Source: Photobacterium lutimaris
GTDB taxonomy: Bacteria > Pseudomonadota > Gammaproteobacteria > Enterobacterales > Vibrionaceae
Direction: 5' to 3'
Assembly (NCBI RefSeq): GCF_003025555.1
Contig: NZ_PYMH01000012.1
Coordinates: 110,021-174,020, forward strand
DNA: 64,000 nucleotides
Made by a program: the position numbers and the translations under genes. Shown one piece after another: positions 53,781 to 63,500 of the stretch. Under the pieces are notes generated by a model. It saw only the letters and a list, made by a program, of their open reading frames with translations, made no database searches and had not been told where the DNA came from. Positions within the stretch are counted from its first letter, which is position 1; every line of letters starts with the position of its first letter.

Positions 53781-54776
53781 ATGAGCAAGCCAACCGGACA
53801 ACCAATTATTGAAGGGAAGAACCTGATCAAGGACTTCTCGGTCAACAGCAACTCGCTGAAAAAATCCATGATGCGTGCCATCAACGACGTATCATTCAAG
53901 ATGTACAAAAGCCGCGGTTTGGCCGTCGTCGGAGAATCCGGCTCGGGCAAGTCAACCACGGCCAAGATGATTGCCAAGATGTACGCCCCGACTGGCGGGA
54001 AAATCGAGTACTACGGGCGCGATATTGCCACCATAGAGAAAAAAGCCGATCTTATGCAGTACCGTCAGGGGATCCAGATGGTATGGCAGGATCCGTTCGG
54101 CTCATTGAACCCAACACATACCATTTTCCACCACGTTGCTCGCCCCCTGCTGATCCACAACAAGGTCAGCAAAGGCAACAAGAAGGAGCTGGAGGAAAGG
54201 GTTTACGATCTGCTCGAACAGGTCGGTCTGATCCCACCAAAGGAAACGGCAGCGAAGTATCCCCACCAGCTATCCGGCGGCCAACGCCAGCGCGTTAACT
54301 TAGCAAGGAATATCGCTGTCGGGGCCGAAGTTGTTTTGGCTGACGAACCGACCTCAATGTTGGATGTCTCAATCCGCGCCGGTGTCCTCAACTTGATGGA
54401 AGAAATGAAGTTCGAGCGTGAAATGGCACTGCTGTATATCACCCACGATATCGCAACAGCCCGTTATATCGCCGAAGATCTGGCCGTCATGTATGTCGGC
54501 CATATGGTCGAGTGGGGAGATACAGAAGAAATCATCCACGCTCCGCAGCATCCCTATACCCAACTGTTGGTGTCGGCGGTACCGGATCCGAAGAAATCGA
54601 TCCATGAAAAGCTCAAAGGCAACAAAGGGGAGATTCCGCTATGGACACCAGAGAGTCTTGGTTGCCCATTTGCCGGCCGCTGCACGCATGCAACAGACAA
54701 GTGCCGCGAACAGCTTCCGAGGATCACCCAACTCTCCGATAACCATTTCGTGCGTTGTTACCTGTACGAGAATTGA
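53781..54776 (+). CDS. Chitobiose ABC transporter ATPase (OppF/DppF type)
   Basis: 331 aa. Walker A GESGSGKSTTAKM, Q-loop MVWQDPFGSLNPTHTIFHHV, signature SGGQRQRVNLARNIAVG, Walker B VVLADEPTSMLD and H-loop YITHDIATARYI; C-terminal LGCPFAGRCTHATDKC again shows the three-cysteine extension. AGGAAGCATT precedes the ATG. Second ATPase of the importer; the next gene starts 10 bases after its stop. Confidence 0.94.
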   Translation: MSKPTGQPIIEGKNLIKDFSVNSNSLKKSMMRAINDVSFKMYKSRGLAVVGESGSGKSTTAKMIAKMYAPTGGKIEYYGRDIATIEKKADLMQYRQGIQMVWQDPFGSLNPTHTIFHHVARPLLIHNKVSKGNKKELEERVYDLLEQVGLIPPKETAAKYPHQLSGGQRQRVNLARNIAVGAEVVLADEPTSMLDVSIRAGVLNLMEEMKFEREMALLYITHDIATARYIAEDLAVMYVGHMVEWGDTEEIIHAPQHPYTQLLVSAVPDPKKSIHEKLKGNKGEIPLWTPESLGCPFAGRCTHATDKCREQLPRITQLSDNHFVRCYLYEN

Positions 54777-54786
54777 TGGAGGAAAC

Positions 54787-56520
54787 ATGCAGCTGTTAAT
54801 TAACCATTTAGGCTACGAGCAATTCGGCCACAAACAAGCGGTTATCCAATCGGCATCGGCGATTGATGCCATGTATGCCGATCTGTTATGTAGCCGTAAT
54901 CACCAGCCTATTATGCAGCTGCCTCTTGAGGCCTGTGGTCCGGTCGATCAATGGCATACAGGGCTCACTTACACAATCGACTTTTCCGCACTCACCGAGT
55001 GCGGGAATTACCAGTTACGTGTCGGTGAAACCTTGTCCGAGCCATTTGCTATCGCCGAGGGGCTATTGATGACTCGCACCTTCAGCGATGTCCTGCATTA
55101 TTTTAAATCCCAACGCTGTGGCGGTAAATTTGATCTTGCTGACCAAGCGATCCCGCTGCTGGGCTCTGACACCCGAGTTGATGTTCGCGGTGGCTGGTAT
55201 GACGCCTCTGGCGATGTCAGCAAATACCTCAGCCACCTCTCTTTTAGCAACTATTTCAACCCCCAGCAAACCCCGATGGTAGTCTGGAATATGCTGACCG
55301 CCTTCGACATACTGGCCGACGAACAAGCCTTCGCGACTTTCAGCCGAGTTCGCCTGCTGGAAGAAGCCCTGCATGGCGCTGATTTCCTCGTCAACATGCA
55401 GTCTGAGCGAGGCTTCTTCTATACCACGGTATTCGATAAATGGAGCAAGCAAACCGACCAACGTGAGATTTGCAGTTACGCCCACCAGAGCGGTGACAAA
55501 ACGGATGACTTCCAGGCCGGTTTCCGCCAAGGAGCTGGTATTGCCATTGCAGCTCTCGCGGCTGCAAGCCGGCTCCTACAAGGTCCTACCGCATCACAAA
55601 TCGGTTATCCTGCGATAAACTGCGACCGCTATCTCACGGCAGCCGAGCAAGGCTATTGGCACTTGGTCGAATGCAACCCACAGTATCTCGATGACGGCTG
55701 CGAAAATATCATCGATGAATATTGCGCACTGCTAGCGGCGGTGGAGTTATTCCGTGCCACCGACAATAGCAACTACCTCGCACAAGCACGTCAGTGGGCC
55801 GGCAAGCTGGCCCAGCGTCAACACAGCGATTCGCAACAGAATCATTATTGGTCCGCCAACAGTGATGGCTCTCGTCCCTACTTTCACGCAGCTGAAGCCG
55901 GGTTGCCGGTCATCAGCCTGCTCCACTACTTGGCGGTTGAACCGGAAGCAGAACGCCAACAAGCATTGAGCAATGTCGTCGCCAATGCCGTCGCCTTCGA
56001 GCTAGATATTACCCATGAAGTCGCCAATCCCTTCGGCTATCCGAGACAGTACACCAAGCCGTTGAACGGCAAAAAAGCCGCGGCATTTTTCATCCCTCAC
56101 CACAATGAAACGGGCTACTGGTGGCAGGGTGAAAATGCTCGCTTGGCTTCCCTTGCCAGCATGGCTTTCCTTGCAGCGAACTCCCCGGCCTGCCAGCGGT
56201 TACGTCCGCAATTAAAAGCCTATGGCCAGCGGATGCTAGATTGGCTGCTGGGCTTGAATCCTTTTGATATTTCAATGCTGGATGGCCATGGTCGCAACAA
56301 TCCGGACTACCTGCCGGAGCTAGGCTTCTTCAATGCCCGTGGCGGGATCTGCAACGGTATCACTTCAGGGTTCGACAATGAGCACGACATCGCCTTCAAC
56401 CCGTCCCCTCAACATCAAGATTTATTGCAAAACTGGCGCTGGGGAGAGCAATGGATCCCCCATGCAGCTTGGTATTTGTTGGCCGTAACGCTGCAGTATA
56501 AGGAGCGACACAATGACTGA
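54787..56520 (+). CDS. GH9 family glycosidase, probable exo-beta-D-glucosaminidase
   Basis: 577 aa from the ATG at 54787, 5 bases after GGAGG. N-terminal Ig-like module of GH9 enzymes (LLINHLGYEQFGHKQAVIQ), then the alpha/alpha barrel with the catalytic-base region VRGGWYDASGDVSKYLSHLS and C-terminal FNSP-like region ending ENWRWGEQWIP-type residues (QNWRWGEQWIPHAAW). No signal peptide, so intracellular, acting on imported sugars rather than on cellulose. From memory, a Photobacterium homologue in this operon position was shown to release GlcN from chitosan oligomers. Its end overlaps the kinase gene by 8 bases, consistent with GlcN being passed to that kinase. Confidence 0.85.
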   Translation: MQLLINHLGYEQFGHKQAVIQSASAIDAMYADLLCSRNHQPIMQLPLEACGPVDQWHTGLTYTIDFSALTECGNYQLRVGETLSEPFAIAEGLLMTRTFSDVLHYFKSQRCGGKFDLADQAIPLLGSDTRVDVRGGWYDASGDVSKYLSHLSFSNYFNPQQTPMVVWNMLTAFDILADEQAFATFSRVRLLEEALHGADFLVNMQSERGFFYTTVFDKWSKQTDQREICSYAHQSGDKTDDFQAGFRQGAGIAIAALAAASRLLQGPTASQIGYPAINCDRYLTAAEQGYWHLVECNPQYLDDGCENIIDEYCALLAAVELFRATDNSNYLAQARQWAGKLAQRQHSDSQQNHYWSANSDGSRPYFHAAEAGLPVISLLHYLAVEPEAERQQALSNVVANAVAFELDITHEVANPFGYPRQYTKPLNGKKAAAFFIPHHNETGYWWQGENARLASLASMAFLAANSPACQRLRPQLKAYGQRMLDWLLGLNPFDISMLDGHGRNNPDYLPELGFFNARGGICNGITSGFDNEHDIAFNPSPQHQDLLQNWRWGEQWIPHAAWYLLAVTLQYKERHND

Positions 56521-57400
56521 TCCCATTCGCTATTTCGTCGGGGTCGACGGAGGCGGCACGTCTTGCCGCGCCAGGATCACTGACAGCAACGATCGTGTAT
56601 TGGGCGAGGCCAAAACAGGCAGCGCCAATATCATGCTCGGTGCCAATCTCGCCATGGCATCGATCATCGATGCCATCGCCACCGCTGCGGCTACGGCCGG
56701 ACTGGGTAAAGATAGCTACGCATCCATGTCTGTCGGTCTGGCACTGGCTGGTGCCGAACAGCAGTCAGCTTGGTATGAATTTATGGCCCAGCCACATCCG
56801 TTTGCGGCTGTTACCCTCAATACCGATGCCTACGGGGCCTGCCTTGGTGCCTGGGGGGGGGAAGACGGTGCCATTCTCATTGCCGGCACAGGATCATGTG
56901 GGATCCTGCTCAAAGACAATGAGCAACATGTGGTCGGCGGACGCGAGTTTCCCATCTCTGATCAAGGTGGGGGGGCCGTGATGGGATTGCGCCTGATCCA
57001 GCAGGCCCTGCTAGCACATGATGGACTCCGTCCAATCACACCACTGGCTGAGCATGTGATTAACCATTTCAATCAAGATATCGATTCAATCGTCAGCTGG
57101 TCAAAAACAGCCCGCCCTTGTGATTACGGCCAGTTTTCACCCGCCATTTTTTCCCACGCTTATCAGGGAGATGCACTCGGTATCGAGCTGCTCAATCAAA
57201 CAGCAGCCGATATTGAAATGTGGATGAAGGCGCTCATCAACCGTGGTGCCGAACAAATTTGCCTGATGGGCAGTATTGCCGAACGGATCACGCCTTGGTT
57301 GATCCCGCCTTTACAGCAACGTATCACCGCCCCTCAGGGTGATGCCATGGATGGTGCGCTGGCAATGGCCCGCGCTAACCACAACCTTTACCCTTTGTGA
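56513..57400 (+). CDS. gspK: Glucosamine kinase (BadF/BcrA ATPase family)
   Basis: 295 aa. ASKHA-fold sugar kinase: phosphate-1 loop FVGVDGGGTSCRARI, LNTDAYGACLGAW, adenosine-side ILIAGTGSCGILL, and ISDQGGGAVMGLRLIQ. The V. cholerae orthologue is a glucosamine-specific kinase, from memory, giving GlcN-6-P, which feeds directly into nagB-type metabolism. Overlaps the GH9 gene by 8 bases; the hexosaminidase gene follows after 7. If it instead accepts GlcNAc, it would serve the GlcNAc released by phosphorolysis. Confidence 0.88.
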   Translation: MTDPIRYFVGVDGGGTSCRARITDSNDRVLGEAKTGSANIMLGANLAMASIIDAIATAAATAGLGKDSYASMSVGLALAGAEQQSAWYEFMAQPHPFAAVTLNTDAYGACLGAWGGEDGAILIAGTGSCGILLKDNEQHVVGGREFPISDQGGGAVMGLRLIQQALLAHDGLRPITPLAEHVINHFNQDIDSIVSWSKTARPCDYGQFSPAIFSHAYQGDALGIELLNQTAADIEMWMKALINRGAEQICLMGSIAERITPWLIPPLQQRITAPQGDAMDGALAMARANHNLYPL

Positions 57401-57407
57401 GGTTGCT

Positions 57408-59339
57408 ATGAGTTTTCGTCTCGACTTGGTCGTTATCGAACAACAGCAAGATCAGTCGCGCCTAGCCCTGACACTGCACAATTTATCGGATAAGCCGCTG
57501 ACGCAGTGGTCACTGCACTTTACGTTTGGCCGCTGGATTGATTCCTCCAGCTTGACTCATGGCGAGCTGGAACAAGTCGGTAGCTACAAGATTTTAGCCT
57601 CCGATCGCAAAGAGGCCCTAAAGCCCAATGATCACTTCTATACCGAATTATCCGTTGGTACCAAACCATTCAGTCTATTGGATGACGGGATCATCGATGC
57701 CTTCATCAGCAGCGGAAATAAGGCACCGTTGATCACGCCACTGCCTGTGGAGATCACCGCCTTTGGCTTGCAACACCCGCCCCTCAAGCGCCATACCACG
57801 CCGCTTGAGGCCGCAGCGGAGATTAATATTATCCCGGCCCCGCAGCACATTAAGGCGCTAGGGGGGAACTTTACCCTGACCCCGAACACCGCGATTGACG
57901 TTGATACGCCTTGTGCGCAAGGAAGCAGCCGCTGGCTGGCTGCCGAGCTTGAAGCCCTGCTCCACGAAAAAGTGGAGGTATGCGACACAGGAAGCATCCA
58001 TTACCAATATCGTGGACACCTCGCAGACGGTGCCTATCAGTTGCTCGTTGAGCAAGACGATATTTGGCTAATAGCCAGCACCGAGACAGGCTTCAGCCAT
58101 GCCACCGCTTCCTTGCTGCAATTGCTGCCACCGTACCCTAGCCATCAGGCAGACACGACCTACCGCATCCCAATGGTGGAGATCTGTGATGCCCCGCATT
58201 TTTCCCACCGTGGCATGTTGCTTGACTGCGCCCGCCACTTCCACCCAGTTGAGCGAATCAAGTGTTTACTTGATCAACTGGCACGCTTCAAATTTAACGT
58301 CTTTCATTGGCATCTTACGGATGATGAGGGCTGGCGAATAGAAATAGACGCCTATCCAGAACTGACTCAGACTGGCGCCTGGCGGGGCCCTAACGAACCT
58401 ATCCAACCGCAATTTACCGCCATTGGGCAGCGCTATGGGGGCTACTACAGCAAACAAGATGCCCGAGAAATTATCCGCTATGCTGCCGACCGCGGCATCA
58501 TGGTGATCCCAGAAATAGATATACCGGGACACAGCCGGGCGGCCATCAAATCATTGCCGGCCCTGCTGGCCGATCCCGATGACAAATCGGTTTACCGCAG
58601 TATTCAAGGCTACAGCGACAATGTCCTGTCGCCCGCCTTGGAAGGCACCTACACCTTCCTTGCCCAAGTCCTGGATGAAATCTGTGATCTTTTTCCTGCT
58701 CCTTACCTCCATATCGGTGCCGATGAAGTCCCTGCTGGAGCATGGACCGACAGCCCCGCCTGCCATGCTCTAATGGGCAAACATGGCTATGAGGATCCCA
58801 AGGAGCTTCAGGGCCATTTATTGCGCTTTGCCCAAAGGCACCTTAGCAACAAAGGTAAACGAATGATGGGCTGGGAAGAAGCGACCCGGGGTGACAAAGT
58901 CAGTAAAGACACCATCATATTTTCCTGGCTGAGCGAAGAAGCAGGACAGACATGTGCTCAAGCTGGCTATGACGTAGTTATGCAACCGGCTCAGGCAACC
59001 TATCTCGATTTAGCACAGGGTGACTCAGCCGATGAAGCTGGCGTCGACTGGGCTGGACGCCTTCCTCTGGAACAAGTCTACCAGTACCAGCCTCTGGCCG
59101 AACTGCCTGCCGACGACCCTGCTCATCAGCATGTCATGGGGATCCAGTGCGCCCTCTGGTGTGAACTCGTTAATAGCCAGAGCCGACTCGAATACATGCT
59201 CTACCCACGCTTGCTCGCTATCGCAGAGGTTGCCTGGACCCCTCCCGAAAATCGTTGCTGGACAGATTTCACCGCCCGTCTCTCCGGCCAGTTAACTCAT
59301 TTGGACCACGTAGGCATCAATTATCGTCGCTGCGAGTAA
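57408..59339 (+). CDS. GH20 beta-N-acetylhexosaminidase
   Basis: 643 aa from the ATG at 57408 (GAGGTTGCT upstream). N-terminal region to about 130 is a carbohydrate-binding-like fold; GH20b domain from INIIPAPQHIKALGG; catalytic barrel from HFSHRGMLLDCARHFHP. The catalytic Asp-Glu pair is in HIGADEVPAGAW, with DIPGHSRA and GWEEATRGD in the usual places. No signal peptide, so it acts in the cytoplasm on GlcNAc oligomers that enter by the importer. The four enzymes GH9, kinase, GH20 and GH94 form a tight block. Confidence 0.93.
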   Translation: MSFRLDLVVIEQQQDQSRLALTLHNLSDKPLTQWSLHFTFGRWIDSSSLTHGELEQVGSYKILASDRKEALKPNDHFYTELSVGTKPFSLLDDGIIDAFISSGNKAPLITPLPVEITAFGLQHPPLKRHTTPLEAAAEINIIPAPQHIKALGGNFTLTPNTAIDVDTPCAQGSSRWLAAELEALLHEKVEVCDTGSIHYQYRGHLADGAYQLLVEQDDIWLIASTETGFSHATASLLQLLPPYPSHQADTTYRIPMVEICDAPHFSHRGMLLDCARHFHPVERIKCLLDQLARFKFNVFHWHLTDDEGWRIEIDAYPELTQTGAWRGPNEPIQPQFTAIGQRYGGYYSKQDAREIIRYAADRGIMVIPEIDIPGHSRAAIKSLPALLADPDDKSVYRSIQGYSDNVLSPALEGTYTFLAQVLDEICDLFPAPYLHIGADEVPAGAWTDSPACHALMGKHGYEDPKELQGHLLRFAQRHLSNKGKRMMGWEEATRGDKVSKDTIIFSWLSEEAGQTCAQAGYDVVMQPAQATYLDLAQGDSADEAGVDWAGRLPLEQVYQYQPLAELPADDPAHQHVMGIQCALWCELVNSQSRLEYMLYPRLLAIAEVAWTPPENRCWTDFTARLSGQLTHLDHVGINYRRCE

Positions 59340-59379
59340 GGCGCAGGACAACGATTACAATAAAAAGGATTAAACCATC

Positions 59380-61785
59380 ATGAAATACGGCTTTTTTGAT
59401 AACGACAATAGAGAATATGTGATCACTCGCCCCGATGTGCCTGCACCTTGGACCAATTACTTGGGAACCGAAAAATTCTGCACCGTTATCTCACATAATG
59501 CAGGCGGCTACTCTTTCTATAACTCGCCAGAGTACAACCGGGTGACCAAATTCCGCCCGAATGCCACCTTCGATCGCCCAGGCCACTACGTCTACCTGCG
59601 CGATGATGAAACCGGTGACTACTGGTCAATCTCATGGCAACCAGTGGCAAAAAGCCTAGACAAAGCGAGCTACGAAGTTCGCCATGGTCTGTCATATTCG
59701 AAATTCAAATGTGAATACAGCGGCATCACCGCGACCAAAACCCTTTTTGTACCAAAAGGTGAAGATGCTGAGGTTTGGGATGTTGTAATCAAAAACACGT
59801 CTGACAAGCCTCGCACCATTAGTGCTTTCTCATTTGTGGAGTTCTCTTTCAGCCACATCCAATCTGACAACCAAAACCACCAGATGTCTTTGTACTCAGC
59901 GGGGACATCCTACAAAGATGGCGTGATCGAATACGATCTTTACTACAACACCAACGATTTCGAAGGTTTCTACTACCTCGCATCTACCTTTGACCCAGAT
60001 TCATACGATGGTCAACGTGACAGCTTCTTAGGGGCATACCGTGATGAAGCAAACCCACTCGCCGTTGAACAAGGTAAGTGTTTCAACACTGCACAAACGT
60101 GTTACAACCACTGCGGCTCCTTACACAAGCAGTTCACCATCCAACCGGGTGAAGAAGTACGTTTTGCCTACATCCTAGGTATCGGTAAAGGTAACGGTGA
60201 TCGCCTAAGAGCAAAATATCAAAACCTCGAAGAAGTCGATGCAGCTTTTGCCGAGATCAAAGCTCACTGGGATGAACGCTGTGCCAAATTCCAGGTTAAG
60301 TCGCCGAATGAAGGGCTAGACACCATGATCAATGCTTGGACGTTATACCAAGCAGAAACCTGCGTCGTCTGGTCACGTTTCGCTTCATTCATCGAAGTCG
60401 GTGGCCGCACCGGGTTGGGTTATCGTGATACCGCGCAGGACGCTATTTCCGTTCCGCATTCCAACGCAGCAATGACCCGCAAGCGCCTGGTAGACCTGCT
60501 GCGCGGCCAAGTGAAAGCGGGTTATGGCTTGCACTTGTTTGATCCTGACTGGTTCGATCCAGAAAAAGCAGATGTTGAACCGTCTAAATCACCAACTGTC
60601 GTTCCAACACCATCAGATGATGACAAGATCCACGGCATTGAAGACACCTGTTCTGATGACCACTTATGGTTAATTCCAACGATCTGTAAATACGTGATGG
60701 AAACTGGGGAAGAAAGCTTCTTTGATGAAGAGATCCCTTATGCCGATGGTGGCGATGCAACTGTTTATGAACATTTAAAAGCAGCCCTCGACTTCTCGGC
60801 GCAATACGTGGGTCAAACCGGTATCTGTAAGGGGCTTCGCGCTGACTGGAACGATTGCTTGAACCTTGGCGGCGGCGAGTCCGCCATGGTCTCATTCCTT
60901 CATTTCTGGGCACTGCAAGAATTCATCGAGCTGGCTAAATACCTTGGCAGAAACAAGGATGTCGAAACATATACCGAAATGGCCGCCAATGTTCGAGAAG
61001 CGTGTGAACAGCACCTGTGGGATGACGAAGGCGGCTGGTACATCCGTGGCCTGACCAAAAATGGCGACAAAATCGGTACAGCCCAACAAACAGAGGGGCG
61101 TATCCACCTGGAGTCCAATACCCTCGCGGTACTGTCTGGTTTGGCATCCCAAGAGCGCGGAGAGCAAGCCATGGATGCTGTGGACGAAAACCTGTTCTCC
61201 GAATACGGTCTGCACCTCAATGCGCCATCTTTTGCTACCCCGAATGATGACATTGGCTTTGTGACCCGTGTTTATCAGGGGGTAAAAGAAAACGGTGCTA
61301 TTTTCTCCCACCCTAACCCTTGGGCTTGGGTTGCGGAAGCAAAGTTGGGCCGTGGCGATCAAGCCATGAAATTCTACGATGCCCTGAACCCATACAACCA
61401 AAATGACATCATTGAAAAGCGTATTGCCGAACCCTATTCCTACGTACAGTTCATCATGGGACGCGACCACCAAGATCATGGCCGCGCCAACCACCCATGG
61501 CTGACAGGTACATCAGGCTGGGCTTACTTTGCAGTGACCAACTTCATTCTTGGTATACAAACGGGCTTTGCAGGCCTAACGGTTAACCCTTGTATTCCAA
61601 CCAGCTGGCCTGGTTTTGATGTCACGCGGGAATGGCGCGGAGCAACCTACCAGATCAATGTCGAAAACCCGAACGGCGTAAGTAAAGGCGTTCAGTCAAT
61701 CAACCTCAATGGTGAAGCCATTGTCGGGGCAATCCCAGTTCAACCAGCAGGCAGCATCAACACTGTCACTGTGATCATGGGCTAA
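59380..61785 (+). CDS. chbP: N,N'-diacetylchitobiose phosphorylase (GH94)
   Basis: 801 aa, the length of the characterised Vibrio proteolyticus enzyme, as I recall. Splits (GlcNAc)2 with phosphate to GlcNAc-1-P and GlcNAc, saving an ATP. N-terminal beta-sandwich (MKYGFFDNDNREYVITRPD), helical linker and (alpha/alpha)6 barrel with the general acid D492 in LRADWNDCLNLGGGES; this residue number agrees with the known catalytic Asp. Phosphate-site neighbourhood VGGRTGLGYRDTAQDA and HPWLTGTSGWAYFAV are intact. AAAAGGATTAAACC precedes the ATG. A hairpin follows before the mutase gene. Confidence 0.96.
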   Translation: MKYGFFDNDNREYVITRPDVPAPWTNYLGTEKFCTVISHNAGGYSFYNSPEYNRVTKFRPNATFDRPGHYVYLRDDETGDYWSISWQPVAKSLDKASYEVRHGLSYSKFKCEYSGITATKTLFVPKGEDAEVWDVVIKNTSDKPRTISAFSFVEFSFSHIQSDNQNHQMSLYSAGTSYKDGVIEYDLYYNTNDFEGFYYLASTFDPDSYDGQRDSFLGAYRDEANPLAVEQGKCFNTAQTCYNHCGSLHKQFTIQPGEEVRFAYILGIGKGNGDRLRAKYQNLEEVDAAFAEIKAHWDERCAKFQVKSPNEGLDTMINAWTLYQAETCVVWSRFASFIEVGGRTGLGYRDTAQDAISVPHSNAAMTRKRLVDLLRGQVKAGYGLHLFDPDWFDPEKADVEPSKSPTVVPTPSDDDKIHGIEDTCSDDHLWLIPTICKYVMETGEESFFDEEIPYADGGDATVYEHLKAALDFSAQYVGQTGICKGLRADWNDCLNLGGGESAMVSFLHFWALQEFIELAKYLGRNKDVETYTEMAANVREACEQHLWDDEGGWYIRGLTKNGDKIGTAQQTEGRIHLESNTLAVLSGLASQERGEQAMDAVDENLFSEYGLHLNAPSFATPNDDIGFVTRVYQGVKENGAIFSHPNPWAWVAEAKLGRGDQAMKFYDALNPYNQNDIIEKRIAEPYSYVQFIMGRDHQDHGRANHPWLTGTSGWAYFAVTNFILGIQTGFAGLTVNPCIPTSWPGFDVTREWRGATYQINVENPNGVSKGVQSINLNGEAIVGAIPVQPAGSINTVTVIMG

Positions 61786-61792
61786 CGAGTTT

Positions 61793-61811
61793 GGGGCGCA
61801 GTTTGCGCCCC
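61793..61811 (+). promoter_or_regulatory. Intercistronic hairpin between chbP and the mutase gene
   Basis: GGGGCGCA (61793-61800) and TGCGCCCC (61804-61811), loop GTT, no T tract: likely message stabilisation or processing rather than termination. Confidence 0.65.
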
Positions 61812-61841
61812 GTCTATCTACGAGAGAATAGGAGTTCCATC

Positions 61842-63254
61842 ATGATCCAATTTGGAACCGGTGGCTGGCGCGCCCTGATCGGGGAAGAGTTCACCAAAGA
61901 CAATGTACGCTTAGCAGCCCAAGGGCTAGCCAATATCATGATCGCCGAACAAGTGACGGACAACGGCTTTGTCATCGGCTATGACAGACGCTTTCTATCT
62001 GATAAAGCGGCCGCTTGGTTTGCCGAGGTACTCGCAGCTAACGGCATCAAGGTCAGCTTTATCAACAAGTTCGTTCCTACCCCGATCGTCATGTTCCAAG
62101 CAATGAAAACCGGGGCGACATATTCCGCCTGTATTACGGCCTCACATAACCCGGCAGACTACAACGGTATCAAAGTCTTTATCGAAGGGGGGCGTGATGC
62201 CGATGAGGTCATCACCGCCAAGATTGAACAGCAGGTGGCCAAGCTGACGGCGACCGATGTCCGCTCCGTCGACTTCGAGCAAGCGCTTAATGACCAGTTG
62301 ATCACCCTGATCAATCCAATGAACGACTTTGTCGACTCAATTATCGACTTCATTGATATTGGCGCGATCAAAAAAGCCAACCTGCGCGTTTTGATCGACC
62401 CGATGTTTGGTGTGGCGAAAAACGCCCTGCAAACTGTCTTAATTACCGGGCGCTGCGATGTCGACGTGATCAATGACGGCCAAAATCCAGCGTTTGGCGG
62501 TTTGATGCCATCCCCCAATGCGGCCACCCTGTACCGTTTAAAGCACCTCGTTGCCCATGAGGGTTACGACATTGGTATCGGTACCGACGGCGATGCCGAC
62601 CGACTTGGAATCATCGACGAAAAAGGCAACTTCATCCACCCTAACGAAGTCCTATTGCTGCTCTATTATTACCTGCTTGAATACAAGGGGTGGACAGGCT
62701 CCGTGGTACGCAATATTGCCACCACCCACCTACTCGACAAAGTCGCTGCAGATCATGGAGAGAAAAGCTTTGAAGTCCCGGTCGGCTTCAAGCATATCAG
62801 CTCGCAGATGGAAGCCGATGATTCACTGATCGGTGGGGAAAGCTCGGGCGGACTGACGATACGCGGTCATATCAAAGGCAAGGATGGGGTATTTGCGTCC
62901 AGCTTGCTGGTAGAAATGATCAGTGTCACTGGCAAAAAACTGTCAGAAATGCTCGATGAAATCTATGGTAAATACGGTTACGCATATACCGCAGAAGGTG
63001 ACTGTACGTTCCGTCAAGCCGATCGCCAAGCTCTCTACGACCGGATATACATCAACAAAGAGCTACCTGATTTTGAATGGGAAATTGAGCGTGTCAGCTA
63101 TGCTGACGGTGCCAAGGTCTACTTCAAAAATGGCGGCTGGGCATTAGCCCGCTTCTCGGGCACAGAGCCTCTGTTGCGACTATTTGCCGAAATGGAAAAC
63201 CGTGAGCAAGCAGAGGAAGTCGTCCGTCAATTAAAAGCCTTCTTGAATCTGTAA
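61842..63254 (+). CDS. Phosphohexomutase (PGM/PMM family), probable GlcNAc-1-P to GlcNAc-6-P mutase
   Basis: 470 aa from the ATG at 61842, preceded by AGGAGTTCC. Alpha-D-phosphohexomutase fold: N-terminal FGTGGWRALIGEEFTKDN, phosphoserine loop ITASHNPADYNGIK, metal loop TDGDADRLGI, sugar loop GGESSGGL and phosphate-binding RFSGTEPLLRLF. Its operon position behind chitobiose phosphorylase makes GlcNAc-1-P the natural substrate; other hexose phosphates cannot be excluded. Last gene of the operon. Confidence 0.92.
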   Translation: MIQFGTGGWRALIGEEFTKDNVRLAAQGLANIMIAEQVTDNGFVIGYDRRFLSDKAAAWFAEVLAANGIKVSFINKFVPTPIVMFQAMKTGATYSACITASHNPADYNGIKVFIEGGRDADEVITAKIEQQVAKLTATDVRSVDFEQALNDQLITLINPMNDFVDSIIDFIDIGAIKKANLRVLIDPMFGVAKNALQTVLITGRCDVDVINDGQNPAFGGLMPSPNAATLYRLKHLVAHEGYDIGIGTDGDADRLGIIDEKGNFIHPNEVLLLLYYYLLEYKGWTGSVVRNIATTHLLDKVAADHGEKSFEVPVGFKHISSQMEADDSLIGGESSGGLTIRGHIKGKDGVFASSLLVEMISVTGKKLSEMLDEIYGKYGYAYTAEGDCTFRQADRQALYDRIYINKELPDFEWEIERVSYADGAKVYFKNGGWALARFSGTEPLLRLFAEMENREQAEEVVRQLKAFLNL

Positions 63255-63273
63255 GTTTCCCCCTTTCTCAGCA

Positions 63274-63298
63274 CTAGCCATACCACTGCCTTGGCTAG
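63274..63298. repeat. 7-bp inverted repeat behind the chitobiose operon
   Basis: CTAGCCA (63274-63280) and TGGCTAG (63292-63298), spacer 11 bases. No T run; it may help protect the 3' end of the message. Confidence 0.45.
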
Positions 63299-63370
63299 CG
63301 CTGGGGATACATGTTGAGTCCTAGTAACACGCGTATAGCTGTTACATTTCGCAGGCTTTCAGCCTTCGCG

Positions 63371-63396
63371 GCAAGGGTAGCTTCGCTACCCTTTTT
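63371..63396 (+). terminator. Terminator of the chitobiose operon
   Basis: AAGGGTAGC (63373-63381) pairs with GCTACCCTT (63385-63393), loop TTC, followed by T. Confidence 0.85.
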
Positions 63397-63459
63397 CTTT
63401 GCCTGCTATCTCTAGCGAGGCTTTCGAAGAAGCGGCGAAGGGCTGAGGTTGCATACAAC

Positions 63460-63500
63460 CGGGGCTCATTCGACCGCAGGGCGAACAAAAATATTCAAAC
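63460..63500. repeat. Degenerate half-copy at the left end of the 108-bp array
   Basis: GGGGCTCATTCGACCGCAGG and GCGAAC followed by TAAAAAAGCCC match the end of the regular unit (GGGACTCATTCGCC, GGCGAAC) at the same spacing within one base. It marks the eroded left boundary of the array. Confidence 0.6.
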
